Under the pieces are notes generated by a model, which had not been told where the DNA came from, did no database searches, and saw only the letters and a list, made by a program, of their open reading frames with translations. From positions 122,140 through 186,139 of the forward strand of contig NZ_BMTO01000014.1 of NCBI RefSeq assembly GCF_014649715.1: a stretch of DNA of 64,000 bases. Reading direction: 5' to 3'. Origin of the DNA: Streptomyces lateritius (GTDB taxonomy: Bacteria > Actinomycetota > Actinomycetes > Streptomycetales > Streptomycetaceae). Positions 43,909 through 53,363 of this stretch are shown here, in pieces. Positions within the stretch are counted from its first letter, which is position 1, and every line of letters starts with the position of its first letter. The translations under genes and the position numbers were made by a program.

Positions 43909-44480
43909 ATGCCGGGATTCGCCCGGCCCGTGGCCGATGAGCGCAGGGCGCTGACCGCCTATCTCGCACATCAGCGGCGCGCGCTGCGTGACACCGCCTA
44001 CGGTCTGACCGAGTAGCAGGCCCGCATGGCGGCCTCCGCAGCGAACTGAGCATCGGCGGACTGATCAAGCACACCGCACGGTGCGAGAACTTCTGGACCG
44101 ACCTCATCCTTCAGCAGCAGCGGTGCGCGGCGAAAGGCTGACGAGTCGGACGCCGACGAATTCCAACTCGCCCCGCACGAGACCCTGGCCGAGGTTCTGG
44201 CCGCCTATGCCGAGGCAGCCGCGCGGACTGACGCGGTGATCGCCGGCACCCCGGACCTCGGGCAGGCCGTTCCGGTGCCGCGAGGTCTTCCGTGGTTTCC
44301 CCAAGAGGTCGGGGAACGGTCGGTCCGGTGGGTCCTGCTCCACCTGATCGAGGAGACGGCACGGAGGCCACGCCGACGTCATCCGCGAGAGCATCGACGG
44401 CGCGACCCGCTGCTCGCCGCAGCCGAAGCGTGGCCCGACCCGTGGTTCCAGCCGTGGGCACCCGCCTCTCCGGGAATCGG
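43909..44480 (+). pseudogene. Broken DinB-family (DUF664) mycothiol-dependent protein
   Basis: Several frames together spell a DinB/DUF664 protein: VADERRALTAYLAHQRRALR, a TAG at 44014, then ELSIGGLIKHTARCENFWTD, ERLTSR, then after another shift DEFQLAPHETLAEVLAAYAE, QAVPVPRGLPWFPQEVGERS and RWVLLHLIEETARRPRR. The order and the metal-binding histidines (IKHTARCE, LLHLIEETAR) match the family. One stop and at least three frameshifts make it a pseudogene. Confidence 0.8.
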
Positions 44481-44505
44481 CGGACAGCCAGCGCCGATGG
44501 ATTGA

Positions 44506-44980
44506 TCAGTAGCCGCCTCCAGACCACCCCGTCCGTGGAACGGAGTGACTCCCGAGCCGATCGATTACCGACTGCACCACGGTGTGCCGGCATGGACCCT
44601 GAGAGCGGCTGCGGGGCTTCACCCCCCCAGTGCTCGACTGTGCCGATCGGCGTGAGGCGTTCGCGGGTCTGCGCCGCGGACCACCCCGGGGAGGCAGACA
44701 GCAGCGCTCCTGCGGACCGCGACACGGACTCGCTCGTCACGAGGTGGCGGGGGTGTGTCCAAGCCTCGAGATCGCTCAGGGCCGCGGTGAAGTCGCCGGA
44801 AGCGCGGGGCACCATGGACGAAATCGACGGGTCCTCGACCTTGGCCTCCGGCGAGCAGATCGGTACAAGCCGGCAGATTTCTTGGTGCTGAGGGTTGCGG
44901 ACCTCGCTGGCGGCCTTTGCTCGTTCAACTCGCCGATGACACCGTCCACCGTCGGCCATCCTCGTATGCTGAGGAAGGCC
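44506..44980. other. Gap without a supported gene
   Basis: A minus-strand frame across 44520-44830 (DFTAALSDLEAWTHPRHLVT, SRSAGALLSASPGWSAAQ) is protein-like but runs on through the DinB remnant and has no clear start. I could not support it as a gene. Confidence 0.35.
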
Positions 44981-46252
44981 TTACGTCTCCTGCCCGTTGC
45001 CGGCGGTGTCGCACAGCGCGTGGTCGACGAGCTCACTGGCGGCTTGCTCCTGTCGGAGTGCGTTGTCGGGCGAGTCGTTCAGGGCGGTGGACATGGAGAC
45101 GGTGACGGTGCGGCTGCCGTCCTCGGTGGCGCCGTTCAGGGTGATGTAGCCGCCGTTGCCTCCTTCGTGGCTCCAGTAGCTGCCACCGCAGGACAGGGGC
45201 CGGTTGACCAGGCCGAGGCCGTAGCGTCCGTGTGGCCAGAACAGCTGGACCTCCGTGTTGACCGGGACGGTGTCCTGCATCTCGGCCAGCCGCGCCTTCG
45301 GCAGCAGCCCGCCGCCGAGCAGAGCCCGGAAGAAGCGGTTGACATCCGCAGTGGTGGACACGAAGCCGCCGGGGTCGGGGAGGATCACTTTGGTGACGTC
45401 GACCCGTTCGCCGGAGGGGAAGACCTGGTAGCCGTTGGCGTGTGGACTACGGAGTGTGGGGGTCTGGCCCGGCAGGTACGTGTGGTCCATGCCGAGCGGT
45501 TTCAGGATCCGGTCCTCGACCTCCTGGTGCCAAGGGCGATCCGCGACCTTCTCGATGATCATGTCGAGCAGGACGTAGCCGGTGTTGGAGTAGCTCCACC
45601 CGGCGCCGGGTGGGAAGTCCGGGCGGTGCCTCATCGCCAGCGCGACCATCTGTTGGGGTGTGTAGGTGTCGTACCGGCGCTCGTAGTACTCCTGCGGGGT
45701 CGTGTAGCCGGGGAGATCGTCGTCGTGGATTCCGCTGGTGTGCTGGAGAAGTTGGCGGATGGTGATGCGGCGTCCGTCGTTGCCGTTGCCGTCCACCAAG
45801 CCGGGCAGCCAGCGCTCCACCGTGTCGTCGAGCGCCAGGTTGCCCTCGTCGACCAGTTGCAGGACCACGGTGGCCACAAGCGCCTTGCTGGTGCTGGCGA
45901 TTCGAAAGTAGCCGCTGCGGGGTACCGGGCGGTTCGTGCCCGCCTCGGCGACGCCGCTGGTGGCGACCAGGTCCCGGCCAGCGCCGGTGGTCACCCGTGC
46001 CTGGACGCCGATGACCCCCAGTGCCCGGATGGCGTCAGTTTCCCGGCGCAGATCGTCCTGCCCGTATCCGGGCGCGATCGCTTCGTGCCCATCGGTCGGC
46101 AGCTGGACGGCAACGGCCCCGCCGGCAGTGACGAGGACGGCCACAGCGGCAGCCAACCACCTTGTGCCGGTGCGACGATGCTGCCGATCAGGCCGGTAGG
46201 GCAGGGGAGCGTCCGGGTGGCGCGGCGCGGTGGTCGGGCTCGTGGATGTCAT
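44981..46252 (-). CDS. Membrane-anchored serine hydrolase (beta-lactamase / D-Ala-D-Ala carboxypeptidase type)
   Basis: The 423-residue product has a short cytoplasmic tail, one membrane helix (about 32-50) and a class C beta-lactamase/DD-peptidase fold. The catalytic motifs are SxxK at Ser120-Lys123 (IASTSKAL), YxN at 221-223 (GWSYSNTGY) and a HxG near the C terminus (SHEGGNGG). It resembles R61-type carboxypeptidases and esterase EstB relatives; the substrate may be a peptidoglycan stem peptide or an ester. It is divergent from the two-component pair at 46362-48247, which may regulate it. Confidence 0.9.
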   Translation of the reverse strand: MTSTSPTTAPRHPDAPLPYRPDRQHRRTGTRWLAAAVAVLVTAGGAVAVQLPTDGHEAIAPGYGQDDLRRETDAIRALGVIGVQARVTTGAGRDLVATSGVAEAGTNRPVPRSGYFRIASTSKALVATVVLQLVDEGNLALDDTVERWLPGLVDGNGNDGRRITIRQLLQHTSGIHDDDLPGYTTPQEYYERRYDTYTPQQMVALAMRHRPDFPPGAGWSYSNTGYVLLDMIIEKVADRPWHQEVEDRILKPLGMDHTYLPGQTPTLRSPHANGYQVFPSGERVDVTKVILPDPGGFVSTTADVNRFFRALLGGGLLPKARLAEMQDTVPVNTEVQLFWPHGRYGLGLVNRPLSCGGSYWSHEGGNGGYITLNGATEDGSRTVTVSMSTALNDSPDNALRQEQAASELVDHALCDTAGNGQET

Positions 46253-46361
46253 GCCCTCACGCTAGGTAGGCACTCGTTGCGAGTCGCTACCACAGGCTCC
46301 CCCACGAAAGGTACAGCCACCTGTAGTGCCCACGGTCTCCTGGCCATCTAGGGTTGATCAC

Positions 46362-47561
46362 GTGGGGCCTCCCACAATCCCCCTGCACGACAAAGGGAAA
46401 GCGAGACAGGTGCTCGGCAGACCCGGCGCGGCCCGCGCACGGTGGCTCAGGACATGGCGCAGTGGGCGTTACCTGCTGGGCACCTTGGTGGCCACTACGG
46501 TGACGCTCGCCGCGGCGCCCCTGCTGTGCATTCCGTCGCTGGCACAGCCTTGGACCGAGCAGCATCGCCGACGTGCCGGCATGCAGCTGGGACAGTCGGT
46601 CGAACCGCGTCCGCGCGCCTCTCGCCGCAACCTTGTGTGGCTCCTGACGCAGGTGGTCACCGGTCTGCCGGCGGGCGCCGTGGCCTTGATCTTCCTGGGC
46701 AGCCTGTTGCTCACTCCCCTCATCACGGTGTTGTGGTGGGCCTTTCCCACGGCGCCGTGGCTGCCCGTGTTCAGCGTTCGCATCACCGACTGGGGCACCG
46801 CGTTGTCGCTCGGCCTGCTGAATCTCGTGGTCCTGGCGGGACTGGCCACCACCGGCCTCCCGCCGCTCGCCCGAGCGCACGCCCGGTGCTGCCTCGCCGT
46901 CCTGGCGCCATCGCCCGCGGAGCAACTGGCCGAACGCGTCACCGAACTCACCCAAACGCGTACAGACGTCCTGCAGGCTCACAGTGCGGAACTCCGCCGG
47001 ATCGAACGAGACCTGCACGACGGCACCCAGGCCCGGCTCGTGGCCATCGCGATGCGGCTCGCCGTGGCCGGCGAGAGCCTCTCCGACGACCCCGAGACGG
47101 CCGCCGTTCTGGTACGACAGGCCCAGGCCGAGACCGAGGACGCGATGACCGAGCTGCGCTCCGTCATCCGCACCATCTACCCCCCGGTACTGGCTGACCT
47201 GGGTCTCTCCGGCGCGCTCAGCACCCTGACTGCCAGGGCCGGGATCCCGGCCCGCATCGACATCGGCCCGCTCGGTGAGATCCCCGCAGCGGTCGAAGCG
47301 GTCGCCTACTTCGCCGTCGCCGAGGCCTTGGCGAACATCGCCCGACACAGCCGGGCCACCCAAGCCTCGGTTCGCGTCACCCGCGACGGCGCGATGCTCT
47401 GCGCGGAGATCGCCGACGACGGCACCGGCGGAGCCGACGCCGCCCGAGGATCCGGTCTGGACGGAATGCGCCGCCGCGCGGCGGCTCTGGACGGCACCAT
47501 GAAGATCAGCAGCCCGCCGGGCGGGCCGACCGTCATCACCCTGGAGCTGCCGTGCGCGTAG
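46362..47561 (+). CDS. NarL-type sensor histidine kinase
   Basis: The protein of about 399 residues has four membrane helices (for example YLLGTLVATTVTLAAAPLLC, VVTGLPAGAVALIFLGSLLL), then a HisKA_3 dimerisation domain with the phosphorylated His219 (IERDLHDGTQARL) and a HATPase domain (AVAEALANIARHSRATQASV, DDGTGGADAARGSGLDGM). An earlier in-frame start at 46326 exists; GTG 46362 was preferred and GTG 46410 is possible. The sensor region is mostly membrane-embedded, as in envelope-stress sensors. The response-regulator gene overlaps its end by 10 bases. Confidence 0.9.
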   Translation: MGPPTIPLHDKGKARQVLGRPGAARARWLRTWRSGRYLLGTLVATTVTLAAAPLLCIPSLAQPWTEQHRRRAGMQLGQSVEPRPRASRRNLVWLLTQVVTGLPAGAVALIFLGSLLLTPLITVLWWAFPTAPWLPVFSVRITDWGTALSLGLLNLVVLAGLATTGLPPLARAHARCCLAVLAPSPAEQLAERVTELTQTRTDVLQAHSAELRRIERDLHDGTQARLVAIAMRLAVAGESLSDDPETAAVLVRQAQAETEDAMTELRSVIRTIYPPVLADLGLSGALSTLTARAGIPARIDIGPLGEIPAAVEAVAYFAVAEALANIARHSRATQASVRVTRDGAMLCAEIADDGTGGADAARGSGLDGMRRRAAALDGTMKISSPPGGPTVITLELPCA

Positions 47562-48247
47562 TGATCGCCGAGGACAACGTCCTGCTGTCATCCGGGCTTG
47601 AGCTACTGCTCAATTCCCAGGGGTTCGAGGTCGTCACGATCGCGGTCGACGCCCCCGGCTTCCTCACCGCCGTCGAAACCCACCGACCGGACGTCACCAT
47701 CGTCGACGTACGGCTGCCCCCGTCCTTCCGCGACGAGGGCATCCGGGCCGCGGTCCAGGCCCGTCGAGACCACCCCGGACTTCCCGTCCTGGTCCTGTCG
47801 CAGTACGTGGAGCAGGAATACGCGGGCCGCCTCCTCGCCGACGGCCGGGGCGGCATCGGATATCTGCTCAAGGACCGGGTGAGCCGCGTCGCGGACTTCA
47901 CCGACGCACTGCGTCGCGTGGCCGGCGGCGGCACCGCCATGGACCCTGAAGTCATCGCCCAACTCCTCGCCCACGGCGACCCCGTCGATGCCCTGACCGC
48001 ACGCGAGCGCCAGGTCCTCGCGCTGATGGCCGAGGGTCACGACAATGCGACCATCGCCCAACGGCTCGTCATCACCGACAACGCCGTCCACAAACACATC
48101 GGCAACGTCTTCCTCAAACTCGGACTCTCGGCCGGCGACAGCGGACACCGCCGCGTCCGCGCCGTCCTGGCCTACCTCCGCCGCCATGGCGGTACCACGC
48201 CCGACGCCGCGTCAGCCTCCCCCCTCAGGGGTGGGGAACCCGGGTGA
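47552..48247 (+). CDS. LuxR/NarL-type response regulator
   Basis: The 231-residue product has a receiver domain with acidic pair Glu7-Asp8, phosphorylation site Asp52 (VTIVDVRLP) and Lys in YLLKDRV. It ends in a LuxR-type HTH (about 145-205: LTARERQVLALMAEGHDNAT, NAVHKHIGNVFLKLGL). GTG 47552 overlaps the kinase gene. It is the cognate regulator and a candidate controller of the divergent serine hydrolase. Confidence 0.93.
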   Translation: MRVVIAEDNVLLSSGLELLLNSQGFEVVTIAVDAPGFLTAVETHRPDVTIVDVRLPPSFRDEGIRAAVQARRDHPGLPVLVLSQYVEQEYAGRLLADGRGGIGYLLKDRVSRVADFTDALRRVAGGGTAMDPEVIAQLLAHGDPVDALTARERQVLALMAEGHDNATIAQRLVITDNAVHKHIGNVFLKLGLSAGDSGHRRVRAVLAYLRRHGGTTPDAASASPLRGGEPG

Positions 48248-48372
48248 GCAGGTCCGGCCAACACCTGAGCAGCGGGTGGGGAAATGCAGGGTTCTGACCG
48301 CAGTTCCGTGAAGGATCTTGGCGTCTCTCGGCCCGGTGCGGCCCGTCCCAAGCCGCCTGGTTGGATGAACGC

Positions 48373-49107
48373 ATGACGGATTGGTCGACACTCACCGACG
48401 CGTGCGGTTCGGCAGAGCACGTGCCTGCTCTCCTGGATCGATTCGAGACAGATCCGAGCGGTGTGTGGTCCGAACTGATGGACCACCTGTGTCCGCAGCT
48501 GGACACCGCCTTCACCGCCAGCTTCGCAGCACTTCCGCGCTTGGCCGAGATCGCGAGAGCGTGCAGCCCGGAGACCCTGGGCGGGGTGCTGCTGGCGGCG
48601 GGAGCCATCGTTTCCTGTTCGCCCGGGTTGTCCGATCCCGACAGCCCTCTGACGGTCTTCTCGGCTCCGATTGCGGTTCTGCATGACCTCACCGATCGCC
48701 GCCTGAGCCAGACGGCCGGGGCCGAGGAATACGTGCATCTGCTGCAGGCCCTGCTCTCCTTCGAGGGCGTCGAGATCTGGGATCGCTCCCTGGACGGCCT
48801 GCAAGCGGGGGAGTACGAGGTTGACTGCCCCTGCTGTGGTGTCACCATGTTCGTCGTCATCGGACAGGACGACTCCTTCTGCTGCACCGACGACTACGCG
48901 CTGCAAGAAGTGCAGAAGTCACCCCTCCAACCGGCGCGAACGCAGCAGCTGGAAGGGCTGCCCCGAAGGCTGTTCACGCGGACCTTGGCGGACGGCCAGG
49001 AGAGCCTGGCGCATGCCGTCCGTTACCTGTTCGGGCGGGCCGTCTGCCCGGACTGCGGGACCGAATTCTCGGTGGCCGAGCGTGTGGTGGCCGGCTGGAT
49101 TCCGTGA
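48373..49107 (+). CDS. Hypothetical protein with two CxxC pairs
   Basis: The 244-residue product is helical in its first two-thirds (HEAT-like: FTASFAALPRLAEIARACSP, GAEEYVHLLQALLSFEGVEI). The C-terminal third carries CPCC near residue 153 (VDCPCCGVTMFVVIG) and CPDC near residue 227 (AVCPDCGTEFSVAER), which could bind one zinc ion. The ATG at 48373 was preferred over a TTG 12 bases upstream. I do not recognise a named family; related streptomycete proteins are annotated as hypothetical. It stands alone between the response regulator and the convergent HIT gene. Confidence 0.75.
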   Translation: MTDWSTLTDACGSAEHVPALLDRFETDPSGVWSELMDHLCPQLDTAFTASFAALPRLAEIARACSPETLGGVLLAAGAIVSCSPGLSDPDSPLTVFSAPIAVLHDLTDRRLSQTAGAEEYVHLLQALLSFEGVEIWDRSLDGLQAGEYEVDCPCCGVTMFVVIGQDDSFCCTDDYALQEVQKSPLQPARTQQLEGLPRRLFTRTLADGQESLAHAVRYLFGRAVCPDCGTEFSVAERVVAGWIP

Positions 49108-49332
49108 CCGGCCCGAGGCTATGTATGGGCGAGGATTCGGGTCCGTAGTGGTCGGAAGCCGGCCCGCCCGTACATGGCTCGCTTGATCGTTTTCACGATC
49201 GCCGTCGCAGACCGTACGTGACCTGTGGGCCCGCACGATCCCCACCCGCGGCCAGCATGCCGACGGCTACCCCGTGCTGTCCGAGGCATTCCGCGGCCTG
49301 CTCACGCCATCGCCGGTCAATGCCGCACCGAA

Positions 49333-49803
49333 CTAGCGCAAAAGGTCCAGCTCGTGTCCGATCGCTTTGCGCAGGGGATCGTGCTGCGGACCGAGCGTGA
49401 ACTGCTTGTCGGTCCATCTGTCGCGAGGGTAGAGCCACACCGGCTTGCTGACCAGGTTGGTCGGCTCCCACTCGAACCGTGGCCATACGTGCGCGTGCAA
49501 GAACCCGTCTGTATTGCCCAGGATCTCCAGATTCACCCGTCGGAAGGCCGCATCCATGCGACCAGATGTTCGCTCGACTGCTTCTCCGAGTTGGTCCATG
49601 TCGGACAGGAAGGCCAGTCGCCTTTCTCTGGGCAGGTCCGACAGTCTCTCCACTTTGGGATCGTCCACCAAGAGCACGGAATAGCCCGGCAGGAACTGCA
49701 CGTCGCCGATCACTGCGAACCCCGCCTCCAAGCGCCGCAGCACAGCCGGGTTTTCGCCGCGAAGGGCAGTGCCGATGCGATCCGTCCGCCAAGCATCACT
49801 CAT
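49333..49803 (-). CDS. HIT-family (diadenosine polyphosphate hydrolase-like) protein
   Basis: The 156-residue product resembles HIT hydrolases. The N-terminal half ends in GFAVIGDVQFLPGYSVLLVD, which is the usual beta-sheet core. A histidine-triad-like segment LHAHVWPRF carries H-A-H with Val-Trp in place of the third His region, so the canonical HxHxHxx triad is incomplete. It may be a divergent phosphorylase or an inactive relative. The start at ATG 49803 is clear. Confidence 0.7.
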   Translation of the reverse strand: MSDAWRTDRIGTALRGENPAVLRRLEAGFAVIGDVQFLPGYSVLLVDDPKVERLSDLPRERRLAFLSDMDQLGEAVERTSGRMDAAFRRVNLEILGNTDGFLHAHVWPRFEWEPTNLVSKPVWLYPRDRWTDKQFTLGPQHDPLRKAIGHELDLLR

Positions 49804-49859
49804 GGCCGGAACCTACCTGGTTACGATCCCCAGCGATCCGAGGGCGTCTGGGGGGTATC

Positions 49860-50160
49860 CCGGCCAAGATTTTCTCAGCCCCGGCGTCGAATGGCTTCGG
49901 ATCGGCACCTTCGGCCGAGGTACTGCAACGCTCCAGCGAGGCTCCCGACGCCCTCACCATGGGCGAATCTGCACCTGCCCGGACACATCGGCTACGCCCT
50001 CACCGGAAGTCGCTGTCTGGGCGACGCCGACATGCTGGAACACCTGGCTCGCTACGCCGGGCAGCGTCCCCGGGCCGCCGCCCGCCTCATCCTGCTCACG
50101 GGCCGCATCTCCCCCCGACGCGAAACCCGGGCCCCGCGCGGACGCATCGCCCGCCTGTAG
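49860..50160 (+). pseudogene. C-terminal remnant of an AlkA-like (HhH-GPD) DNA glycosylase
   Basis: Two plus-strand frames carry AEVLQRSSEAPDALTMG and, after a shift, NLHLPGHIGYALTGSRCLGD then MLEHLARYAGQRPRAAARLI and PRRETRAPRGRIARL with a stop at 50160. This matches the end of streptomycete DNA-3-methyladenine glycosylase-like proteins. The catalytic helix-hairpin-helix is gone. Confidence 0.6.
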
Positions 50161-50227
50161 GTCCTTCCACGCGGGGTCCGGTCGAGCGCCTGAGCATGCG
50201 TGGGTCGTCGGGGCCGCGGACGCCCGC

Positions 50228-51985
50228 CTAGAAGGGTTTGGCGGCCCGCAGGAGACCTTGCGGAAGGTAGGGGGATTCGACGCGGATGTCCCAGCCGCGG
50301 CGGCGAGCGTGGCAGGCGAGCGCAAGGACGTCGAGGTTGACGGAGACGTCCGGATCGTCGGCGCGGTCGGCGACCTGGTAGTAGTCGCGGTGGGCTTCGA
50401 GCGCGTCGGCCAGGGCCAGGTTGAAGCTCTCCTCGTCACCCTCCACAAGCTGCGAGAGCAGGACGGCCGGCGGCATGGCGAAGCCCCAGTCCTTGGCCTT
50501 CTCGGCCTGCTGCAGGGCCCGCTGTGCGGCCGGTGCGGGATCGGCGTCCTTCAGGTAGGCGTGGAGCGCCTCGCGGTACGCGGCGAAGGCGGAGCCGTCC
50601 GGACGGGCGAAGGCGGGGCCGGTGAGGACCAGCGGGGCGAGGTCCTCGCGTACGCCCGTGATCAAGGCGAAGGCAGTGGCTTTCTGCCAGCTGTGGGCGC
50701 CGGCCTCCTCCTTCCGCTCGGCCGGGTAGCGCAGTGTGCGGCCGTCTATGGTCACCTCCACCTCGGTGCCCGGCTCCGCCAGGGCGATGCGGAACAAGGC
50801 CGCTCCCATCTGGGAGGCCAGCCGAAGGCGCGCGAGCTGGGCGTCCGTGACGCCGCCGGGGTCCCCCGCGCGCCACTTGAAGTGGCGCTCCTGATCGCCC
50901 ATGACCCAGCTGAGCCGCGAAACGGCGAGGGGCTCTCCGTCGACCGAGGTGAACGCCTCCCGGAGGCGCTCCTCGTACATGGCCTCGGTCTGAGGGTGCA
51001 CGGTCCGCTCGCAGGCCGGCCGCTCCACCACCAACGGGCCGGCGGCGAGCGCGGCGACCGCGTCCGGCCGCCGGTCCTGGCCGAATCCCGCGACGCGCGG
51101 GCCTCGGGTCTCGAAGCCGGTGATCAGGGCATGCGGGAGGTAGTCGGTGTGGATGGCAGGCGTCCAGCCCAGGGTCCGGTACGCGAGCGCGGCAAGGGCG
51201 ATGGGGACAAGCGGGAGGAGGCTGCTCGGGGAGGCTGAGGGGCCGTGCAGGGTGGTGTGCCTGACCAGGAGGTCGGCCAGCGCGGCATCGAAGGCATCCC
51301 GGTCCTCGGCCGCCAGGGCGCGCAGGGTGCGCAGCGCCGCGCTGTCCGGCCGGTCCAGGAGAGGCTCGCCGGTCTCCTCGGCGCGGATACGGATCCGGTC
51401 CAGGGCCGCGTCGACGGCGGAGAGCTTTGCCTGCGCGCTCGGCGGGTACTCCTCGTCGTTCCCGGTGTCGTCCAGGACCACGGCCATCAGTCCCGTGGCG
51501 AGTTCGCCGACAGGTGTTCCCTTCGCCTGCTCGCCGAACTTCTGCCGGGCGAAGTGGAAGGCCTCGCCGTGCCACTTGGCCTTGTCCCGGAGGACCGACA
51601 GGCAGAGCGCGTCGATCCACTCCCCGGGCGTGACGCTCTCCTCGGGGGCATCCTCACCCGGGTCGTAGCTCATGCCAAAGTTCACGTACTCCAGGAAGAC
51701 CTGGAAACTGCAGTGCGGGTGGTAGGCGGCGTAGGCGACGGCGCCGGCCGCGGCCTCGGAAGCGTCCTTGAGGGCGGCCTTGGCCTCCGAGGTGTCGAGT
51801 TCGGGTATTTCGACGGAGAGGGCGCCCAGGTAGTCGAGGAACTCGTCGGCGATCGCTTGCCATTCGTAGGTGGCCATCCGGCCCGCCCGCGACATGGACC
51901 GCACCTGACCCCCGATCCGGTTCGTGAAGTCCTCGAGTGCCGCCGACACGACGGCCCCGCCCACCTGATGACGCTCTACCCGCAT
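50228..51985 (-). CDS. Immunity 49 (Imm49) family protein
   Basis: The 585-residue product is helical and matches the Imm49 family of polymorphic-toxin immunity proteins. Family-like features include AFHFARQKFGEQ, the central GWTPAIHTDYLPHALITGF, the C-terminal SWQKATAFALITGVREDL and the closing WDIRVESPYLPQGLL. ATG 51985 has AAGGAG 6 bases upstream. Imm49 proteins are predicted to neutralise a secreted nuclease-type toxin, but no toxin gene or secretion signal is adjacent. It may be an orphan immunity gene guarding against neighbours' toxins. Confidence 0.8.
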   Translation of the reverse strand: MRVERHQVGGAVVSAALEDFTNRIGGQVRSMSRAGRMATYEWQAIADEFLDYLGALSVEIPELDTSEAKAALKDASEAAAGAVAYAAYHPHCSFQVFLEYVNFGMSYDPGEDAPEESVTPGEWIDALCLSVLRDKAKWHGEAFHFARQKFGEQAKGTPVGELATGLMAVVLDDTGNDEEYPPSAQAKLSAVDAALDRIRIRAEETGEPLLDRPDSAALRTLRALAAEDRDAFDAALADLLVRHTTLHGPSASPSSLLPLVPIALAALAYRTLGWTPAIHTDYLPHALITGFETRGPRVAGFGQDRRPDAVAALAAGPLVVERPACERTVHPQTEAMYEERLREAFTSVDGEPLAVSRLSWVMGDQERHFKWRAGDPGGVTDAQLARLRLASQMGAALFRIALAEPGTEVEVTIDGRTLRYPAERKEEAGAHSWQKATAFALITGVREDLAPLVLTGPAFARPDGSAFAAYREALHAYLKDADPAPAAQRALQQAEKAKDWGFAMPPAVLLSQLVEGDEESFNLALADALEAHRDYYQVADRADDPDVSVNLDVLALACHARRRGWDIRVESPYLPQGLLRAAKPF

Positions 51986-52590
51986 TGTTTCGCTCCTTGA
52001 TCAAATCTTGGGGACAGCGTAGGCGCCGGATCTGACAGGAGCGTTGAGGAGCCTCGGAGCAAACCGGCTCGAGGAAGACGGAGCGGGTGCTCGATGACCG
52101 GCAGGCCGATGGGAGGGTGCTCGACTCCCACGCAGATCTCATCCTCGGCGCGCAGGTACTCGGAGACCTGTCGGCGAAGATGCCGGCGGGTAGCCCGGGA
52201 TGAGTGGGTTCGGTCTGCAAGAACGACATCGGGCCGGGTTCGTGCCTGCACAGCCTGGTGCGCGGGGCTCTGATGCGGGCTATGACCACCTCGAACGCGG
52301 GCGCGTCGCCAGCCTGCCCCGGACAACACATCTAGACGGGTCCCCTCGCCCGGTGGTAGCGAGCTTGCCAAGTGTCCGGGAGCCGGGGACCCCTAGTCCA
52401 GGCGCTCAGTGTGCAGCCCTGAACGCCTTGGTCGGTGAACTCCAAGCGCTAGAACCGGCGTTGACCGGATACGACCATCTCCGGATCGGCGGCCCCGACA
52501 CGCCCGACCTCGTGTAGCTCACCCCGGCCGAGATCCGCCGTCTACTGGCAACCATAGCTGGGGCCGTCGAGGGTGATACGTCGTCGACGT
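51986..52590. other. Gap with a possible transposase tail
   Basis: A minus-strand stretch near 52040-52200 (RRHLRRQVSEYLRAEDEICV, GVEHPPIGLPVIEHPLRLPR) and a plus-strand stretch at 52438-52560 (GYDHLRIGGPDTPDLV, stop, LTPAEIRRLLATIAG) look like fragments. The second recalls the C terminus of IS701-type transposases, but this is a weak call. Confidence 0.3.
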
Positions 52591-52626
52591 CATGTGGTGA
52601 CATCCCTTCATGTGGTGACATCCCTT
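52591..52626. repeat. 18-bp tandem duplication containing a small inverted repeat
   Basis: CATGTGGTGACATCCCTT occurs twice head to tail. Each copy holds ATGT-GGTG-ACAT, an inverted repeat that could be an operator or hairpin. It lies about 60 bases upstream of the small gene at 52689. Confidence 0.8.
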
Positions 52627-52688
52627 CTCGCCTGGCGTCCGCGAGAGCAGGCCTGCCGCGACCGCCCCTCGGAACGGTCGCGGTCGAG

Positions 52689-52871
52689 GTGACGCCGTGG
52701 GAACTGCGGGTGGGCGACATCGTTCCGTACGGCGACTGCATCGGTCGGCCGATCGCCGACATACACGCCGTCGGCGTCGGACACCGCGCCAGACACCTCA
52801 TCCTGACCGACCTGCCGCCCCTGACCGTTCGCCACAAGCTGCGGGTCTACTGTGCGATGCGGCGTCTGTGA
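52689..52871 (+). CDS. Small beta-rich protein of unknown function
   Basis: The 60-residue frame from GTG 52689 reads MTPWELRVGDIVPYGDCIGR, PIADIHAVGVGHRARHLILT and PPLTVRHKLRVYCAMRRL. It has the look of the short beta-barrel-like proteins common on streptomycete plasmids and prophages (xxLRVGDxV...VADI). The ribosome site is weak, so the start is uncertain. Role unknown. Confidence 0.45.
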   Translation: MTPWELRVGDIVPYGDCIGRPIADIHAVGVGHRARHLILTDLPPLTVRHKLRVYCAMRRL

Positions 52872-52922
52872 GCACCTGGTCGAGGCGGCGGTCCCGTCCG
52901 CGGGGGTGCTCGTCGGCAAGGG

Positions 52923-53174
52923 TCAGCGAGTGCAGGTCAAGGCGATGGCCAGCGCGGTGGCAGCGGTGAACCAGGTGATCATGACGGCTCGCACGGTGGG
53001 TGCGGTGTCGCCGGTGAACAGTCCGCCCACCCGCTGCCGCGCAGCGGACACTTGCTCCGCCCTCTGGCCGCGGGCTTCGTCAAAGGGCAGCAGGTCGGTG
53101 CAGTGCGAGCAGGGCGCTTGGTCGGCGCCGCGCCGCCGGGCGCGGTCCGGTACGGCAAAATGAGGGGTCCACAT
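52923..53174 (-). CDS. Small protein with CxxC and one membrane helix
   Basis: The 83-residue frame from ATG 53174 contains PCSHCTDLLPFDEARGQRAE (a CxxC pair) and a C-terminal membrane helix (AVMITWFTAATALAIALTC). This would be a tail-anchored small protein. No strong ribosome site is seen and no family recognised. Confidence 0.45.
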   Translation of the reverse strand: MWTPHFAVPDRARRRGADQAPCSHCTDLLPFDEARGQRAEQVSAARQRVGGLFTGDTAPTVRAVMITWFTAATALAIALTCTR

Positions 53175-53363
53175 GCCTGTTGCAACTCGCCGATCGGGCG
53201 TTGAGCAATGCGCCCGCGCCGTCTCGTCACCCAATCGCTACCTTGCCCATACCCCGGGCATAGGCAAGCCGCATGCGAGACCACGCACGGGAGCGCTGCG
53301 AGCTCCCGTGCCGCAGCCGTGCCCAAGAGGTCCCTTGGGTCACAATGGAATCTCCCCGGCCCC

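Noticed and set aside
42157-43971. 604-codon minus-strand frame
   Set aside because: It overlaps the PRC-barrel and other real genes in antisense and contains no coherent domain; only the short pseudogene in another frame is believable.
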